Position numbers and translations under genes: made by a program | Source: Burkholderiales bacterium | Lineage (GTDB): Bacteria > Pseudomonadota > Gammaproteobacteria > Burkholderiales > Burkholderiaceae_C | Length of the DNA stretch: 64,000 bases | Direction: 5' to 3' | Assembly: GCA_016702555.1 (NCBI GenBank) | Contig: JADJDV010000002.1 | Coordinates: 124,001 to 188,000 of the forward strand | Shown: one piece after another, positions 11,016 to 19,497 of the stretch | Position numbering within the stretch: the first letter of the stretch is position 1 | Layout of the letters: each line of letters begins with the position of its first letter | Notes under the pieces: generated by a model | The model's input: only the letters and a program-made list of their open reading frames with translations | Told to the model about the DNA's origin: nothing | Database searches by the model: none

Positions 11016-12029
11016 AAACAGCCGGAATCTTCCGCGTCCTGCGCGTCCGGTTTTCTGGATTTTCAGTTCAAGGCCATCGACAGCTTGCGCCGATAGCTCG
11101 ACAGCAGCTCGGCCTGCGGGTCCTGCGGCCGCGGCGGCGGCCTTGCCGGTCAGTTCGATGCCGCCGGCGCTCTGGCCGGTCGCGGCGGCGGCCTTGGGCG
11201 GCGGGGTCAACAACTCCAGGATGGCGACGTAGGTCTTGCGCGCGGCCTCGCCATTCCATTTCTTGTCGCGCAGGATGATCTCCAGCAACTCGTCCATGCT
11301 GGAGGTCCACTCGCCTTCGGCCATCAGCACCTGCGCCTTGGCAAAGCGGGTGTCGAAATCGCGCTTGTCCTGGGCGATGGCGGCGTCGAACTGCTCGATC
11401 GGCCAGTTGCCGCGCTCGTCCTGCTGCACGAACTCCATCGCGTCCAGCCAGCGGCGCAGCGCGTCGAAGCGCAGCGGGCGCGGCTCGCGCCTCAAGGGCT
11501 CTTCCAGCGTGGCGGCGGCTTGCTCGAAGCCGCCGGTGGCGATCAGCAAGCGCGCGTAGTCGGCGCGCGCGTCGTCGTTGCCGGGGTCCTGCGCCAGCGC
11601 GTCGGCCAGCTTGGCCAGCGCGGCGTCGGTGTCGCCGGATTCGAGCAAGGCCTCCGCCTCGCTCAATTCCTCCTCAGCGGCCAGCGCGCCCTCGCTGGGC
11701 ACGTGCTTGTCGAGGAACTGGCGGATCTGCGCCGCCGACTGCGCGCCGACAAAGGCATCGACCGGTTGCCCGCCCTTGAACAGCACGCACAGCGGAATGC
11801 TGCGCACGCCCAGCATCTGCGACAACTGGCCGGCGATCTGCGGCACCTTGTCGGCGTCGAGCTTGGCCAGGATGAAGCGGCCGGCGTACTCGGTTTCCAG
11901 TTGCTCCAGCACCGGCCCCAGCTGCTTGCACGGACCGCACCATTCGGCCCAGATGTCCAGCAGCACCGGCGTGCTCATCGAGGCGGCAAGCACCTCGGCT
12001 TCGAAATTTTGCAGGGTGGCGTCGATCAT
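10971..12029 (-). CDS. YbbN/CnoX-like thioredoxin-TPR protein, 3' end frameshifted
   Basis: Thioredoxin-fold chaperedoxin-like protein. From ATG 12029: thioredoxin domain (about 5-110) with active site WCGPCK, then a helical TPR-like region. The open frame runs to 10971, but its last part is out of character. In another frame just downstream of the GC-rich run around 11117-11140 the sequence reads DPQAELLSSYRRKLSMALN and stops at 11063, a natural end for this family. One extra base in that run would explain it, so the intended gene is about 11063-12029. The minus strand has GACAAT exactly 6 bases before the ATG, suggesting a near-leaderless transcript. Distinguishing YbbN from other thioredoxin-TPR proteins relies on domain order. 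Confidence 0.85.
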   Translation of the reverse strand: MIDATLQNFEAEVLAASMSTPVLLDIWAEWCGPCKQLGPVLEQLETEYAGRFILAKLDADKVPQIAGQLSQMLGVRSIPLCVLFKGGQPVDAFVGAQSAAQIRQFLDKHVPSEGALAAEEELSEAEALLESGDTDAALAKLADALAQDPGNDDARADYARLLIATGGFEQAAATLEEPLRREPRPLRFDALRRWLDAMEFVQQDERGNWPIEQFDAAIAQDKRDFDTRFAKAQVLMAEGEWTSSMDELLEIILRDKKWNGEAARKTYVAILELLTPPPKAAAATGQSAGGIELTGKAAAAAAGPAGRAAVELSAQAVDGLELKIQKTGRAGRGRFRLFSASARHPLSQCQVL

Positions 12030-12118
12030 GCGGCGATTGTCCCCGATTGGCATGGCGCGTTCCGGCGCCGGGCGTGCCGTCACCCTAAAATCGGGCGCTT
12101 GCAACCCGATTGATCGCC

Positions 12119-12610
12119 ATGACGCAAGCGCTCATTGGCGTGGTGATGGGCTCCAGCAGCGACTGGGACACCCTGCAGCACGCCGTCCAGATCCTCCAGC
12201 AGTTCGGCGTGCCGCACGAGGCGCGCGTGGTCTCGGCGCACCGCATGCCCGACGACATGTTCGCCTACGCGGAAAGCGCCGCCGGGCGCGGGCTGAAGGC
12301 CATCATCGCCGGTGCCGGCGGCGCCGCGCATCTGCCGGGCATGCTGGCCGCCAAGACCGTGGTGCCGGTGCTGGGCGTGCCGGTGGCCAGCCGCCACCTG
12401 CAAGGCGTCGATTCGCTGCACAGCATCGTGCAGATGCCCAAAGGCATTCCGGTGGCCACCTTCGCCATCGGCCAGGCCGGCGCCGCCAACGCGGCGCTGT
12501 TCGCGGTGGCCCTGCTGGCGAATGAGGACGTTGCGTTGCGTGCGCGGCTGGAGCAGTTTCGCGCCGAGCAGACGGCGGCTGCGCGCGCCATGACGTTGCC
12601 GCCGGCCTGA
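12119..12610 (+). CDS. purE: N5-carboxyaminoimidazole ribonucleotide mutase PurE
   Basis: Class I PurE converts N5-CAIR to CAIR in de novo purine synthesis. 163 residues from ATG 12119; motifs MGSSSDW (substrate phosphate loop), VVSAHRMPD and GAGGAAHLPGM are intact. A TTG three codons upstream is a less likely start. A TAAAAT box at 12085-12090 may be the -10 element. Followed after 13 bases by purK, which makes its substrate. Confidence 0.95.
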   Translation: MTQALIGVVMGSSSDWDTLQHAVQILQQFGVPHEARVVSAHRMPDDMFAYAESAAGRGLKAIIAGAGGAAHLPGMLAAKTVVPVLGVPVASRHLQGVDSLHSIVQMPKGIPVATFAIGQAGAANAALFAVALLANEDVALRARLEQFRAEQTAAARAMTLPPA

Positions 12611-12623
12611 GCGCGCTTTCACC

Positions 12624-13822
12624 ATGCCGACCTCGCTTCCTTTGCTGCCCGGCAGCCTGATCGATGGCCGGCCCGCCATGCTCGGCGTGCTGGGGGGCGG
12701 GCAGCTGGGGCGCATGTTCGTGCATGCGGCGCAGTCGCTGGGCTACGAGACGGTGGTGCTGGATCCCGACCGGACCAGCCCGGCCGGGCGCATCAGCCAC
12801 CATTTCATCGAGGCCGACTACACCGACGCCGACGCGCTGCGCGAACTGGCGGCGCGCGCCGCCGCCATCACCACCGAGTTCGAGAACGTGCCAGCCGAGG
12901 CGCTGGCTGTGCTGGCGGCCACTCGGCCGGTGGCGCCGGCGGCCGCGTGCGTGGCGATCGCGCAGGACCGCATCCGCGAGAAGGCGCATTTCGCGCACTG
13001 CGCCGCCACCAGTGGCGTCGCGCCGGCGCCGCACGCCGTGATTGAAACCGAAGCCGACCTGGCCGCCGTACCCGATGCACTGCTGCCCGGCATCCTGAAG
13101 ACCGCGCGCTTAGGGTATGACGGCAGGGCCAGGCGCGTGTGGCCACGCGCGCCGAACTGGCCGATGCCTGGGCTGGCACGGGCCGCGCCGCCTGCGTGCT
13201 GGAACAGCGGCTGGCACTGGCCCACGAGTGCTCGGTGATCGTGGCGCGCGGGCGCGACGGCCAGGCCGTCAGCCTGCCGGTGCAGCGCAACCTGCACCGG
13301 GGCGGCATCCTGTCCGTGACCGAGGTGTACGAGGGCAACCTGCCCGCCGCCACCGCTGCGCAGGCGCGCCAGGCGACCGTCGACATCGCGCACGAGCTGG
13401 ACTACGTCGGCGTGCTGTGCGTCGAGTATTTCGTGCTGCAGGACGGCCGGCTGGTCGTCAACGAGATGGCGCCGCGCCCGCACAACAGCGGCCACTACAC
13501 GGTCGACGCCTGCGATGCCTCGCAGTTCGACCTGCAGGTGCGCGCGCTGGCCGGCCTGCCGCTGCCCGCGCCGCGCCAGCACAGCGCCGCCATCATGCTC
13601 AATTTGCTGGGCGACCTGTGGTTCGATGCCGCCGACGCGCCGCGCGCGCTGCCATGGGACGCCGTGCTGGCGCTGCCCGGCGCGCACCTGCACCTGTACG
13701 GCAAGACCGAGGCGCGGCGCGGCCGCAAGATGGGGCACCTGACATTCACCGGGCCGGACGCCGCCAGCGTGCGCGACCGCGCCCTGAAGGCGGCGGCGTT
13801 GCTGGGGATCGAGGCGTTTTGA
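12624..13822 (+). pseudogene. purK: N5-carboxyaminoimidazole ribonucleotide synthase PurK, frameshifted
   Basis: ATP-grasp enzyme making N5-CAIR from AIR, ATP and bicarbonate. The first frame reads MLGVLGGGQLGRM through LPGILKTARLGYDG and then goes out of phase. The expected continuation (GQARVATRAELADAW... to GIEAF) is in the frame one base away and runs to the stop at 13822. Restoring one A in the GGCAGGG stretch near 13123-13129 would give the family sequence GYDGKGQ, so a single-base deletion is the simplest reading. Everything on both sides is otherwise well conserved, which favours a sequencing or assembly error over an old pseudogene. Downstream partner of purE. Confidence 0.88.
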
Positions 13823-13826
13823 AGTG

Positions 13827-13960
13827 CCCCCCCTGAGTCGCCTTCGGCGCCCCCGGATCGTGTCCTGGGCGGGCTTTCCCCCTAAGGGGGACAACGCCAG
13901 TGGCCCGGCCAGGCCCGCTCCACGGCGTTCCGGCCTGGCCTGCTCCGCGGCCATTCGATC
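13827..13960 (+). repeat. Dispersed intergenic repeat, copy 3
   Basis: Starts four bases after the purK stop. Same order of blocks as copies 1, 2 and 4: C-run then CTGAGTCGCC, a five-C/five-G hairpin with a TAA loop, a GGCCCGGCC block, and the end CTGCTCCGCGGCCATTC. This copy has about 25 extra bases between the first block and the hairpin. Confidence 0.8.
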
Positions 13961-14004
13961 TTGGGTGCGGCATGCAGCGGGGGCATGCACCTTGGACCTT
14001 GGCC

Positions 14005-14997
14005 ATGGTGCTTGACGGCCAGTTCCCCGCCTCCATCGCCGCCGCCGCCGACGCGCTGGCCGCCGGTCAATTGGTCGGCCTGCCGACCGAGACCGTGTAC
14101 GGCCTTGCCGCCGACGCCGGCAACGAGGCGGCGGTGCGCGCCATCTTCGCCGCCAAGGGCCGGCCGGCCGACCACCCGCTGATCGTGCACGTGGCGGGCG
14201 CGGCGCAGGTGGCCGAGTTCGCCGCCGAGGTGCCGGCCTTCGCGCAAGCGCTGATCGACGCTTGCTGGCCCGGCCCGCTGACCCTGATCCTGCCGCGCCG
14301 CGCTGGCGTGGCCGATGCGGCGGCCGGCGGGCACGCCACCCTCGGCCTGCGCTGCCCCGCGCACCCGGTGGCGCAAGCCGTGCTGTCGGCCTGCGCCACG
14401 CGGGGCGTGCGCGGGCTGGCCGCACCCAGCGCAAACCGTTTCGGCCGCATCAGCCCGACCACCGCCGCCCACGTGGTGCGCGAGTTCGGCGACACGCTGC
14501 TGGTGCTCGACGGCGGGCCGTGCGCGGTCGGCATCGAGTCCAGCATCGTCGACTGCACGCGCGGCGCGCCGGTGCTGCTGCGCCCGGGGCAGGTCGGGCG
14601 TGCTGCGATCGAGCGCGTGACGGGCCTGCGCCTGCCATCGAAGCAAGAGCTTTCTGAGCCCGATCCCAGCGCGTCCGGTACGCTGGAGGCGCATTACGCG
14701 CCGAGCGCGCCACTGCGCCTGATGGACGCGCACGAGTTGCGCGCCGCGCTGGATGGGCGCGGCGCCGACGCCGCACCGCTGGCGATCTGGGCGCGCGCGC
14801 CCTTGCCGCCGGCGCCGGGCGTGCTCATCCTGCGACCCATGCCGGGCGACGCCGAGGTGGCGGCGCGCGAGCTGTTCGCGGTGCTGCGCGGCTTCGACGA
14901 CGCCGGCGCGCGCCTGATCTGGGTTGAGACGCCGCCGGACGAGCCCGCCTGGGAAGGCGTGCGTGACCGCCTGCGGCGTGCCGCCGCATCGGCCTGA
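14005..14997 (+). CDS. sua5: Threonylcarbamoyl-AMP synthase, Sua5 type
   Basis: Makes threonylcarbamoyl-AMP from threonine, bicarbonate and ATP for the t6A modification at tRNA position 37. 330 residues from ATG 14005: YrdC-like domain (about 10-200; GLPTETVYGLAADA, KGRPADHPL, SANRFGRISPT) and a C-terminal Sua5 domain (about 230-330), so this is the long Sua5 form, not the short TsaC. An in-frame ATG at 13972 would add 11 residues; neither start has a clear ribosome-binding site. The partner gene tsaB lies in the same window near 22 kb but is not linked. Confidence 0.9.
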   Translation: MVLDGQFPASIAAAADALAAGQLVGLPTETVYGLAADAGNEAAVRAIFAAKGRPADHPLIVHVAGAAQVAEFAAEVPAFAQALIDACWPGPLTLILPRRAGVADAAAGGHATLGLRCPAHPVAQAVLSACATRGVRGLAAPSANRFGRISPTTAAHVVREFGDTLLVLDGGPCAVGIESSIVDCTRGAPVLLRPGQVGRAAIERVTGLRLPSKQELSEPDPSASGTLEAHYAPSAPLRLMDAHELRAALDGRGADAAPLAIWARAPLPPAPGVLILRPMPGDAEVAARELFAVLRGFDDAGARLIWVETPPDEPAWEGVRDRLRRAAASA

Positions 14998-15046
14998 GCG
15001 CGCCGCGCTCGTTAAACTAGCCGCTTCCCTTTCTGGAGAAGTTCGC

Positions 15047-15958
15047 ATGATTGCTTCCTGGTCCCGCCGCAGCGCGCTGGCGCTGGCTTGCGCTGGCGCC
15101 GCCCTGCTGGCCGCCTGCGGCTCTGGCTCGGTGGTGTCCGACCTGACGCCCACGCGCTTCATCTCGGTCGGCGACGGCTTCGCCGACGTGGGCCAGAACG
15201 GCCACCGCTACACCGTCAACGACGGCTCGCTGAACTGGCTGCAACAACTGGCGTCGCACTACAAGCTGACGCTGGAGCCGGCCTCGGCCGGCGGCTGGGG
15301 CTACGCGCAAGGCCACGCCCGCGTGGCCAGCGCCGACACCCGCAGCGGTACCAACGCCCCCAGCGTGCAGCAGCAGCTCGACACCCTGCTGGCGCGCACC
15401 AGCCTGGTCGCCGGCGACGTGGTGTTCCTGAACGGCGGCATCAGCGACATCGTGGCGGCGGTCGAGGCCACCGGCATCTCGGCCGCCAGCACGCAGGCGG
15501 TGCAGGCGGCCGGCAAGGCGCTCGGCCAGCAGGTGCGGCGCGTGGTGCAGGCGGGCGGCACCCACGTGGTGGTGACCGGCGTCTACAACGTCGGCAGCAC
15601 GCCCTGGGCGCGCGGGCTGGACCAGGAAGGCGCGATCGAGAGCCTGTCGAATGCCTTCAACGACGCGACGAAGATCGAGATTGCCGGCCTGGGCGCCAAC
15701 GTGCTGTTCTTCGACTCGGCGCTGTTCTTCAACCTGATCTACAACAAGCCAGGCAGCTACCCCGTCGACAACGCCAGGGATCCCGTCTGCACCACGCCCG
15801 ACGCCAGCACCTGCACGCCGGCCACGGTGCACGCGGGCGCCAACTACGACCGCTGGTTCTTCGCCGACGGCCTGTACCTGACGCCGGCGATCCAGCGCCT
15901 GTTCGCCGACGACCGCTACACCGAGAGCGCTTACTCCCGCTTCAAGAACCGCTGGTGA
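15047..15958 (+). CDS. SGNH/GDSL-hydrolase-fold lipoprotein, catalytic residues replaced
   Basis: 303-residue exported protein from ATG 15047, with TGGAGAAG upstream. The lipobox LAAC gives Cys24. The fold resembles GDSL lipase/esterases, but the signature blocks are altered: block I reads SVGDGFADVG with Gly44 where the nucleophile Ser should be, block III reads GGISD instead of GxND, and block V reads ADGLYLT with Tyr277 where the catalytic His should be. The other SGNH gene in this window keeps all of these residues. It may be a binding or structural lipoprotein. Followed by a terminator. Confidence 0.8.
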   Translation: MIASWSRRSALALACAGAALLAACGSGSVVSDLTPTRFISVGDGFADVGQNGHRYTVNDGSLNWLQQLASHYKLTLEPASAGGWGYAQGHARVASADTRSGTNAPSVQQQLDTLLARTSLVAGDVVFLNGGISDIVAAVEATGISAASTQAVQAAGKALGQQVRRVVQAGGTHVVVTGVYNVGSTPWARGLDQEGAIESLSNAFNDATKIEIAGLGANVLFFDSALFFNLIYNKPGSYPVDNARDPVCTTPDASTCTPATVHAGANYDRWFFADGLYLTPAIQRLFADDRYTESAYSRFKNRW

Positions 15959-15981
15959 TCGGGCGGCGCGAGCGCCGCGAG

Positions 15982-16010
15982 GCCGGGCCTTGCAGTCCGG
16001 CTTTTTGTTT
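15982..16010 (+). terminator. Rho-independent terminator after the SGNH lipoprotein gene
   Basis: GCCGG (15982-15986) pairs with CCGGC (15997-16001) and is followed directly by TTTTTGTTT. It lies 23 bases after the stop codon, between two convergent genes. Confidence 0.75.
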
Positions 16011-16021
16011 GGCGTGCCGGC

Positions 16022-16906
16022 TCACGTCGGCGTGGCGAAACCCACGTGCGCCAGCACCTGCAAGGGGCCGGCGGCGCGCACCCGCTCGGCCTGTGGCTGG
16101 TGGCGCGTGTAGAGCGCGCCGCCGAAGCTGATGGCACTGAGCGAGATGTCCTCGAAATGCTCCTGGCGGCGCGGAATCAGCAGCATCCAGCCGTCGCCGA
16201 CCAGCATGTTGTAGGGCGGCAGCAGGCCGTCGGCGCCGGCGGCCAGACCCAGCGCTTCGCAGCCGCGCCCCCAGGCCTGGTGCAACTGCTCGGCGGTCGC
16301 AGCCAAGGGCTGGCCGACGATGTCACCGACGCGCACGAAGACATGGCGCAATGGCGGCGCCGGGTGCGTGGCCAGCGTCAGCGGCGACGCCTCGGCCGGC
16401 AGTCCGGGCAGGAACAGCGCCAGGCTGGCGTTGTCCGGCCTGCTGGGAATCCACTGCACGTGCTTGTGCCGCTGGCTGGCGCCGGCCGCCGCGCCGCCGT
16501 TGTACAGGCCCAGGCCACCGGCCTCGGTCATCAGCCGCGCCAGCGCCTCGAAATCGGCGCGATCGAGCGGCAGCAACTGCTCGGCGAATACCTGGGTCGC
16601 CAGCACCAGATGCCGCGGGCTGAGCGGAAACTTGTTCAGGATCGCCACGTGGGTGTCGCCCAGCGGCCCCACGGTCAATTCGGGATCGGGGTTGAGAAAG
16701 GGGTTGAAGTTGGGGTCGCGCGGGCCGCCCGGCACCGCCGTGCCCTGGCTGGCGTCCTTGGCCGCCAGCGAGGACACCCAGCGCACCGTGAACGGCAGGC
16801 CGCCGTGCTCCATCTCGAACTGCTCCGACTGCACCGGCTGCAATGCCCCCGACGCCAGCGCGCTGGCGCTGCGCGTGTCCACTGCCGTCATCCATGTGTC
16901 CGACAT
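16022..16906 (-). CDS. Ap4A phosphorylase / ATP adenylyltransferase family (HIT superfamily)
   Basis: 294 residues, Apa1/Apa2-like. Family members split diadenosine tetraphosphate by phosphorolysis to ADP and ATP. Visible motifs are NKFPLSPRHLVLAT, the NGGAAAGASQRHKHVQ stretch with the HxH catalytic core, and the C-terminal region with YNMLVGDGWMLLIPR. The start has an excellent AAAGGAGGT ribosome-binding site. Single gene, convergent with the SGNH lipoprotein. Substrate (Ap4A or another dinucleotide polyphosphate) is inferred from the family. Confidence 0.85.
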   Translation of the reverse strand: MSDTWMTAVDTRSASALASGALQPVQSEQFEMEHGGLPFTVRWVSSLAAKDASQGTAVPGGPRDPNFNPFLNPDPELTVGPLGDTHVAILNKFPLSPRHLVLATQVFAEQLLPLDRADFEALARLMTEAGGLGLYNGGAAAGASQRHKHVQWIPSRPDNASLALFLPGLPAEASPLTLATHPAPPLRHVFVRVGDIVGQPLAATAEQLHQAWGRGCEALGLAAGADGLLPPYNMLVGDGWMLLIPRRQEHFEDISLSAISFGGALYTRHQPQAERVRAAGPLQVLAHVGFATPT

Positions 16907-16997
16907 GCCGACCTCCTTTGCTGTCTTGCCTGTGACCGAAGTGTAGGCAAGACAGCATCGCCGGCCGGCGCCTGCGGGTTTGGCGGGTGGGCGTGGC

Positions 16998-18179
16998 TTA
17001 GCGCCAGTCGGCCTGGCCCAGCAGATCGACCGCTTGCTCGCCCATCAACTGATGGCCATAGGGCGTCGGATGGAAACCGTCGGAAAACAGGAAGCGCTTC
17101 CACCAGTCGCTGCCGGATGAACCGGGCGGCGGCGTGGTCGCGGCCAGCGCGGCGGCCGTGCAGTCGGCGAATTCGCGATGCGGCACGATGCTGTCGGGAA
17201 TCCACTCCGCGCCGCAGGCCGGCAGCGTGACGTTGCTGAGCCCGTAGTTCTGCGGTTGCGCGACGAAGCTGGTGAAACGCGTCGCCACGTCCATCACCTT
17301 GACGCGCGGCTCGTCAGCGAACTTTTCGGCCAGGCGTTGGTTGAAGGCGTTGACCCAGCCCTTGAACAAGCCCTCGGCCTGCGCGCGCACCGCAGGGCCG
17401 CCGGCTTGCTCGACCAGAGCCAGCACGGCCTGGAAGCGCGGCGTATAGGTGATGGTCGGGATGTTGGCCACCAGCGCCTGCTGCAAGCCCTTGTCCAGCC
17501 CGTTGGTCCGGATGCTGGCGGCAAAACTGTCGGCCAGCGTCTGCATGTACAGGCCACCTGCGGTCTCCAGGCCGTTGGGGCCAGCCAGCACCGCTTGCAG
17601 CGTGGCGGACGGTATCACGGTGCCCAGCAGCGTCATGTAGGCAGCACCCTGGTCGCTGGGTGCGCCCAAATACGCGCCCACCAGATCGGCCGCATCGTTG
17701 CCGCCGCCATCGGCCACCAGCAGGTCGGTGGCTTTCCAGCCCGCTGTGCCGGCGTCGCGCAGCTGGCGCAGCACCGACAGTTCCCCCTCGGCGCCGCCAT
17801 CACGGAGCGTGTTGTTGATGCGCCCGCCGCCGATGGCGAAGTTGGTGCAGCCGGGCTGCGAGTTGGGCGCGAAGGTCATGCCGTGGACCTCGTCGATCTT
17901 GTCCAACCTGTAGACCGGGCACAGCGGCGCCAGGTCGTAGGACTTGGCAATGCGTTCCACCCACAGCACATTGGGCTCATCGGCGCTGGCCTGAATGGTG
18001 GCCTTCAGACCAAAGGTGCCGCTGTCGCTGAGCGAATCGCCCACCACCTTGACGGCGCTGACGCGCGGTGCGGGCGGCGCTGGTTCGTTGTTGTCGCTGC
18101 CGCCGCCACAGGCCGTCAGCGCGGCCGCCGCGGTCAAGGCCAGCGCCAGTTTCCAGTGGGTGGATGTCTTGATGTTCAC
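16998..18179 (-). CDS. SGNH/GDSL hydrolase lipoprotein
   Basis: 393 residues from a GTG at 18179, preceded by AAGGAGGC at good spacing; an upstream ATG seven codons away lacks such a site. Lipobox-type signal peptide LTAC gives Cys24, followed by a Gly/Pro-rich linker. Catalytic blocks are intact: VVGDSLSDSG (Ser49), a block-III GGND and DGFHPT near the C-terminus. Probably an outer-membrane-anchored or periplasmic esterase/lipase; substrate unknown. Compare the SGNH lipoprotein about 1 kb away on the other strand, which has lost these residues. Confidence 0.85.
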   Translation of the reverse strand: MNIKTSTHWKLALALTAAAALTACGGGSDNNEPAPPAPRVSAVKVVGDSLSDSGTFGLKATIQASADEPNVLWVERIAKSYDLAPLCPVYRLDKIDEVHGMTFAPNSQPGCTNFAIGGGRINNTLRDGGAEGELSVLRQLRDAGTAGWKATDLLVADGGGNDAADLVGAYLGAPSDQGAAYMTLLGTVIPSATLQAVLAGPNGLETAGGLYMQTLADSFAASIRTNGLDKGLQQALVANIPTITYTPRFQAVLALVEQAGGPAVRAQAEGLFKGWVNAFNQRLAEKFADEPRVKVMDVATRFTSFVAQPQNYGLSNVTLPACGAEWIPDSIVPHREFADCTAAALAATTPPPGSSGSDWWKRFLFSDGFHPTPYGHQLMGEQAVDLLGQADWR

Positions 18180-18280
18180 GTTGCCTCCTTGGGTGATCAA
18201 CGGGCCATCCTAGTCCTGTCGCGCACTTCGGCGCGCTAGGGGAAACCCAAGCTATGCTCGCCGCTTCAGGAGCGCATGCC

Positions 18281-19357
18281 ATGAACCCCACCGCCCCACG
18301 CCGCCACCGCATTGCCGTCATCCCGGGCGACGGCATCGGCCAGGAAGTCATGCCCGAGGCGCTGCGCGCGCTGCGGGCGGCGCAAGCCCGCTTCGGTTTC
18401 GAGCTGGCGCTGACGCCGATCGACTGGGCCAGTTGCGATTACTACGCCAGGACCGGCGAGATGATGCCCGCCGACTGGAAGGCGCAGCTGCAAACGCAGG
18501 ACGCGCTGCTCTTCGGCGCCGTGGGCTGGCCGGCCACGGTGCCCGACCACGTCTCGCTGTGGGGCAGCCTGCTGAAATTCCGCCGCGAATTCGACCAGTA
18601 CATCAACCTGCGGCCGGTGCGGCTGTTCGAGGGCGTGCCCTGCCCGCTGGCCGGGCGCAAGCCGGGCGACATCGATTTCCTCATCGTGCGCGAGAACACC
18701 GAGGGTGAGTACACCAACCTGGGCGGCGTGATGTACCAGGGCACCGAGCGCGAGATCGTGATCCAGGAAACGGTGATGAGCCGCTTTGGCGCCGACCGCG
18801 TGCTGAAGTTCGCCTTCGAGCAGGCGGCTGCGCGCCCGCGCCAGAAGCTCGACATGGCCACCAAGAGCAACGGCATTGCGATTTCCATGCCCTGGTGGGA
18901 CGGCCGCGCCGACGCCATGCACGCCCACTACCCGCAGATCGCGGTCGAGAAGCACCACATCGACATCCTCACGGCGCGCTTCGTGCTGCAGCCGCAGCGC
19001 TTCGATGTGGTGGTGGCCAGCAACCTGTTTGGCGACATCCTGAGCGACCTGGGCCCGGCCTGCACCGGCACCATCGGCCTGGCGCCGTCGGCCAATCTGA
19101 ACCCTGAGCGCACATTCCCGAGCCTGTTCGAGCCAGTGCACGGCTCGGCGCCCGACATCTTCGGCCAGAACATCGCCAACCCCGTGGCCATGATCTGGTC
19201 GGCGGCGATGATGTTGCAATTCCTGGGCGAACACGCCGCGCACGACGCCATGCTGAGCGCCATCGAGCAGGTGCTGGCGCAAGGCCCGCGCACGCCCGAC
19301 CTGGGTGGCGCGGCGTCGACGACGGCGATGGGCGAGGCGATTGCGGCCTTGATCTGA
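18281..19357 (+). CDS. dmlA: D-malate/tartrate dehydrogenase (decarboxylating)
   Basis: NAD-dependent beta-decarboxylating dehydrogenase of the isopropylmalate/isocitrate dehydrogenase family; 358 residues from ATG 18281, with AGGAG upstream. Family motifs are IPGDGIGQEV, a substrate segment with RENTEGEY, the ATKSNGI loop, SNLFGDILSDLGP (Asp residues for Mn/Mg) and PVHGSAPDIFG. The LLKFRREFDQYINLRPVRL stretch favours the D-malate/tartrate (DmlA/TtuC) branch over LeuB. No leu genes are nearby. Exact substrate is inferred. Confidence 0.85.
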   Translation: MNPTAPRRHRIAVIPGDGIGQEVMPEALRALRAAQARFGFELALTPIDWASCDYYARTGEMMPADWKAQLQTQDALLFGAVGWPATVPDHVSLWGSLLKFRREFDQYINLRPVRLFEGVPCPLAGRKPGDIDFLIVRENTEGEYTNLGGVMYQGTEREIVIQETVMSRFGADRVLKFAFEQAAARPRQKLDMATKSNGIAISMPWWDGRADAMHAHYPQIAVEKHHIDILTARFVLQPQRFDVVVASNLFGDILSDLGPACTGTIGLAPSANLNPERTFPSLFEPVHGSAPDIFGQNIANPVAMIWSAAMMLQFLGEHAAHDAMLSAIEQVLAQGPRTPDLGGAASTTAMGEAIAALI

Positions 19358-19390
19358 ATCTCCTTGCGCGGCTGCGCAGCCAGCCGCATC

Positions 19391-19497
19391 AAGAGCCCGC
19401 GGAGCAGGCCATACCAGCGAACGCCGTGCCCGGACCTGTGCCGGGCACTGGCGTTGTCCCCCTTTGGGGGAAGGCGCCGCAGGCGACTCAGGGGGGA
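19391..19497 (-). repeat. Dispersed intergenic repeat, copy 4 (inverted)
   Basis: Reverse-strand copy of the element found after lptD, surA and purK, with the CCGCGGAGCAGGCC end first and the CCCCCCTGAGTCGCC start last. The conserved five-C/five-G hairpin has a TTT loop. The dacB stop codon is the TGA inside the repeat start, so this copy overlaps the 3' end of that gene by about 10 bases. Confidence 0.8.

Noticed and set aside
18281..19357. Call as LeuB (3-isopropylmalate dehydrogenase)
   Set aside because: Substrate-region residues fit the D-malate/tartrate branch better and no leuC/leuD gene is adjacent.
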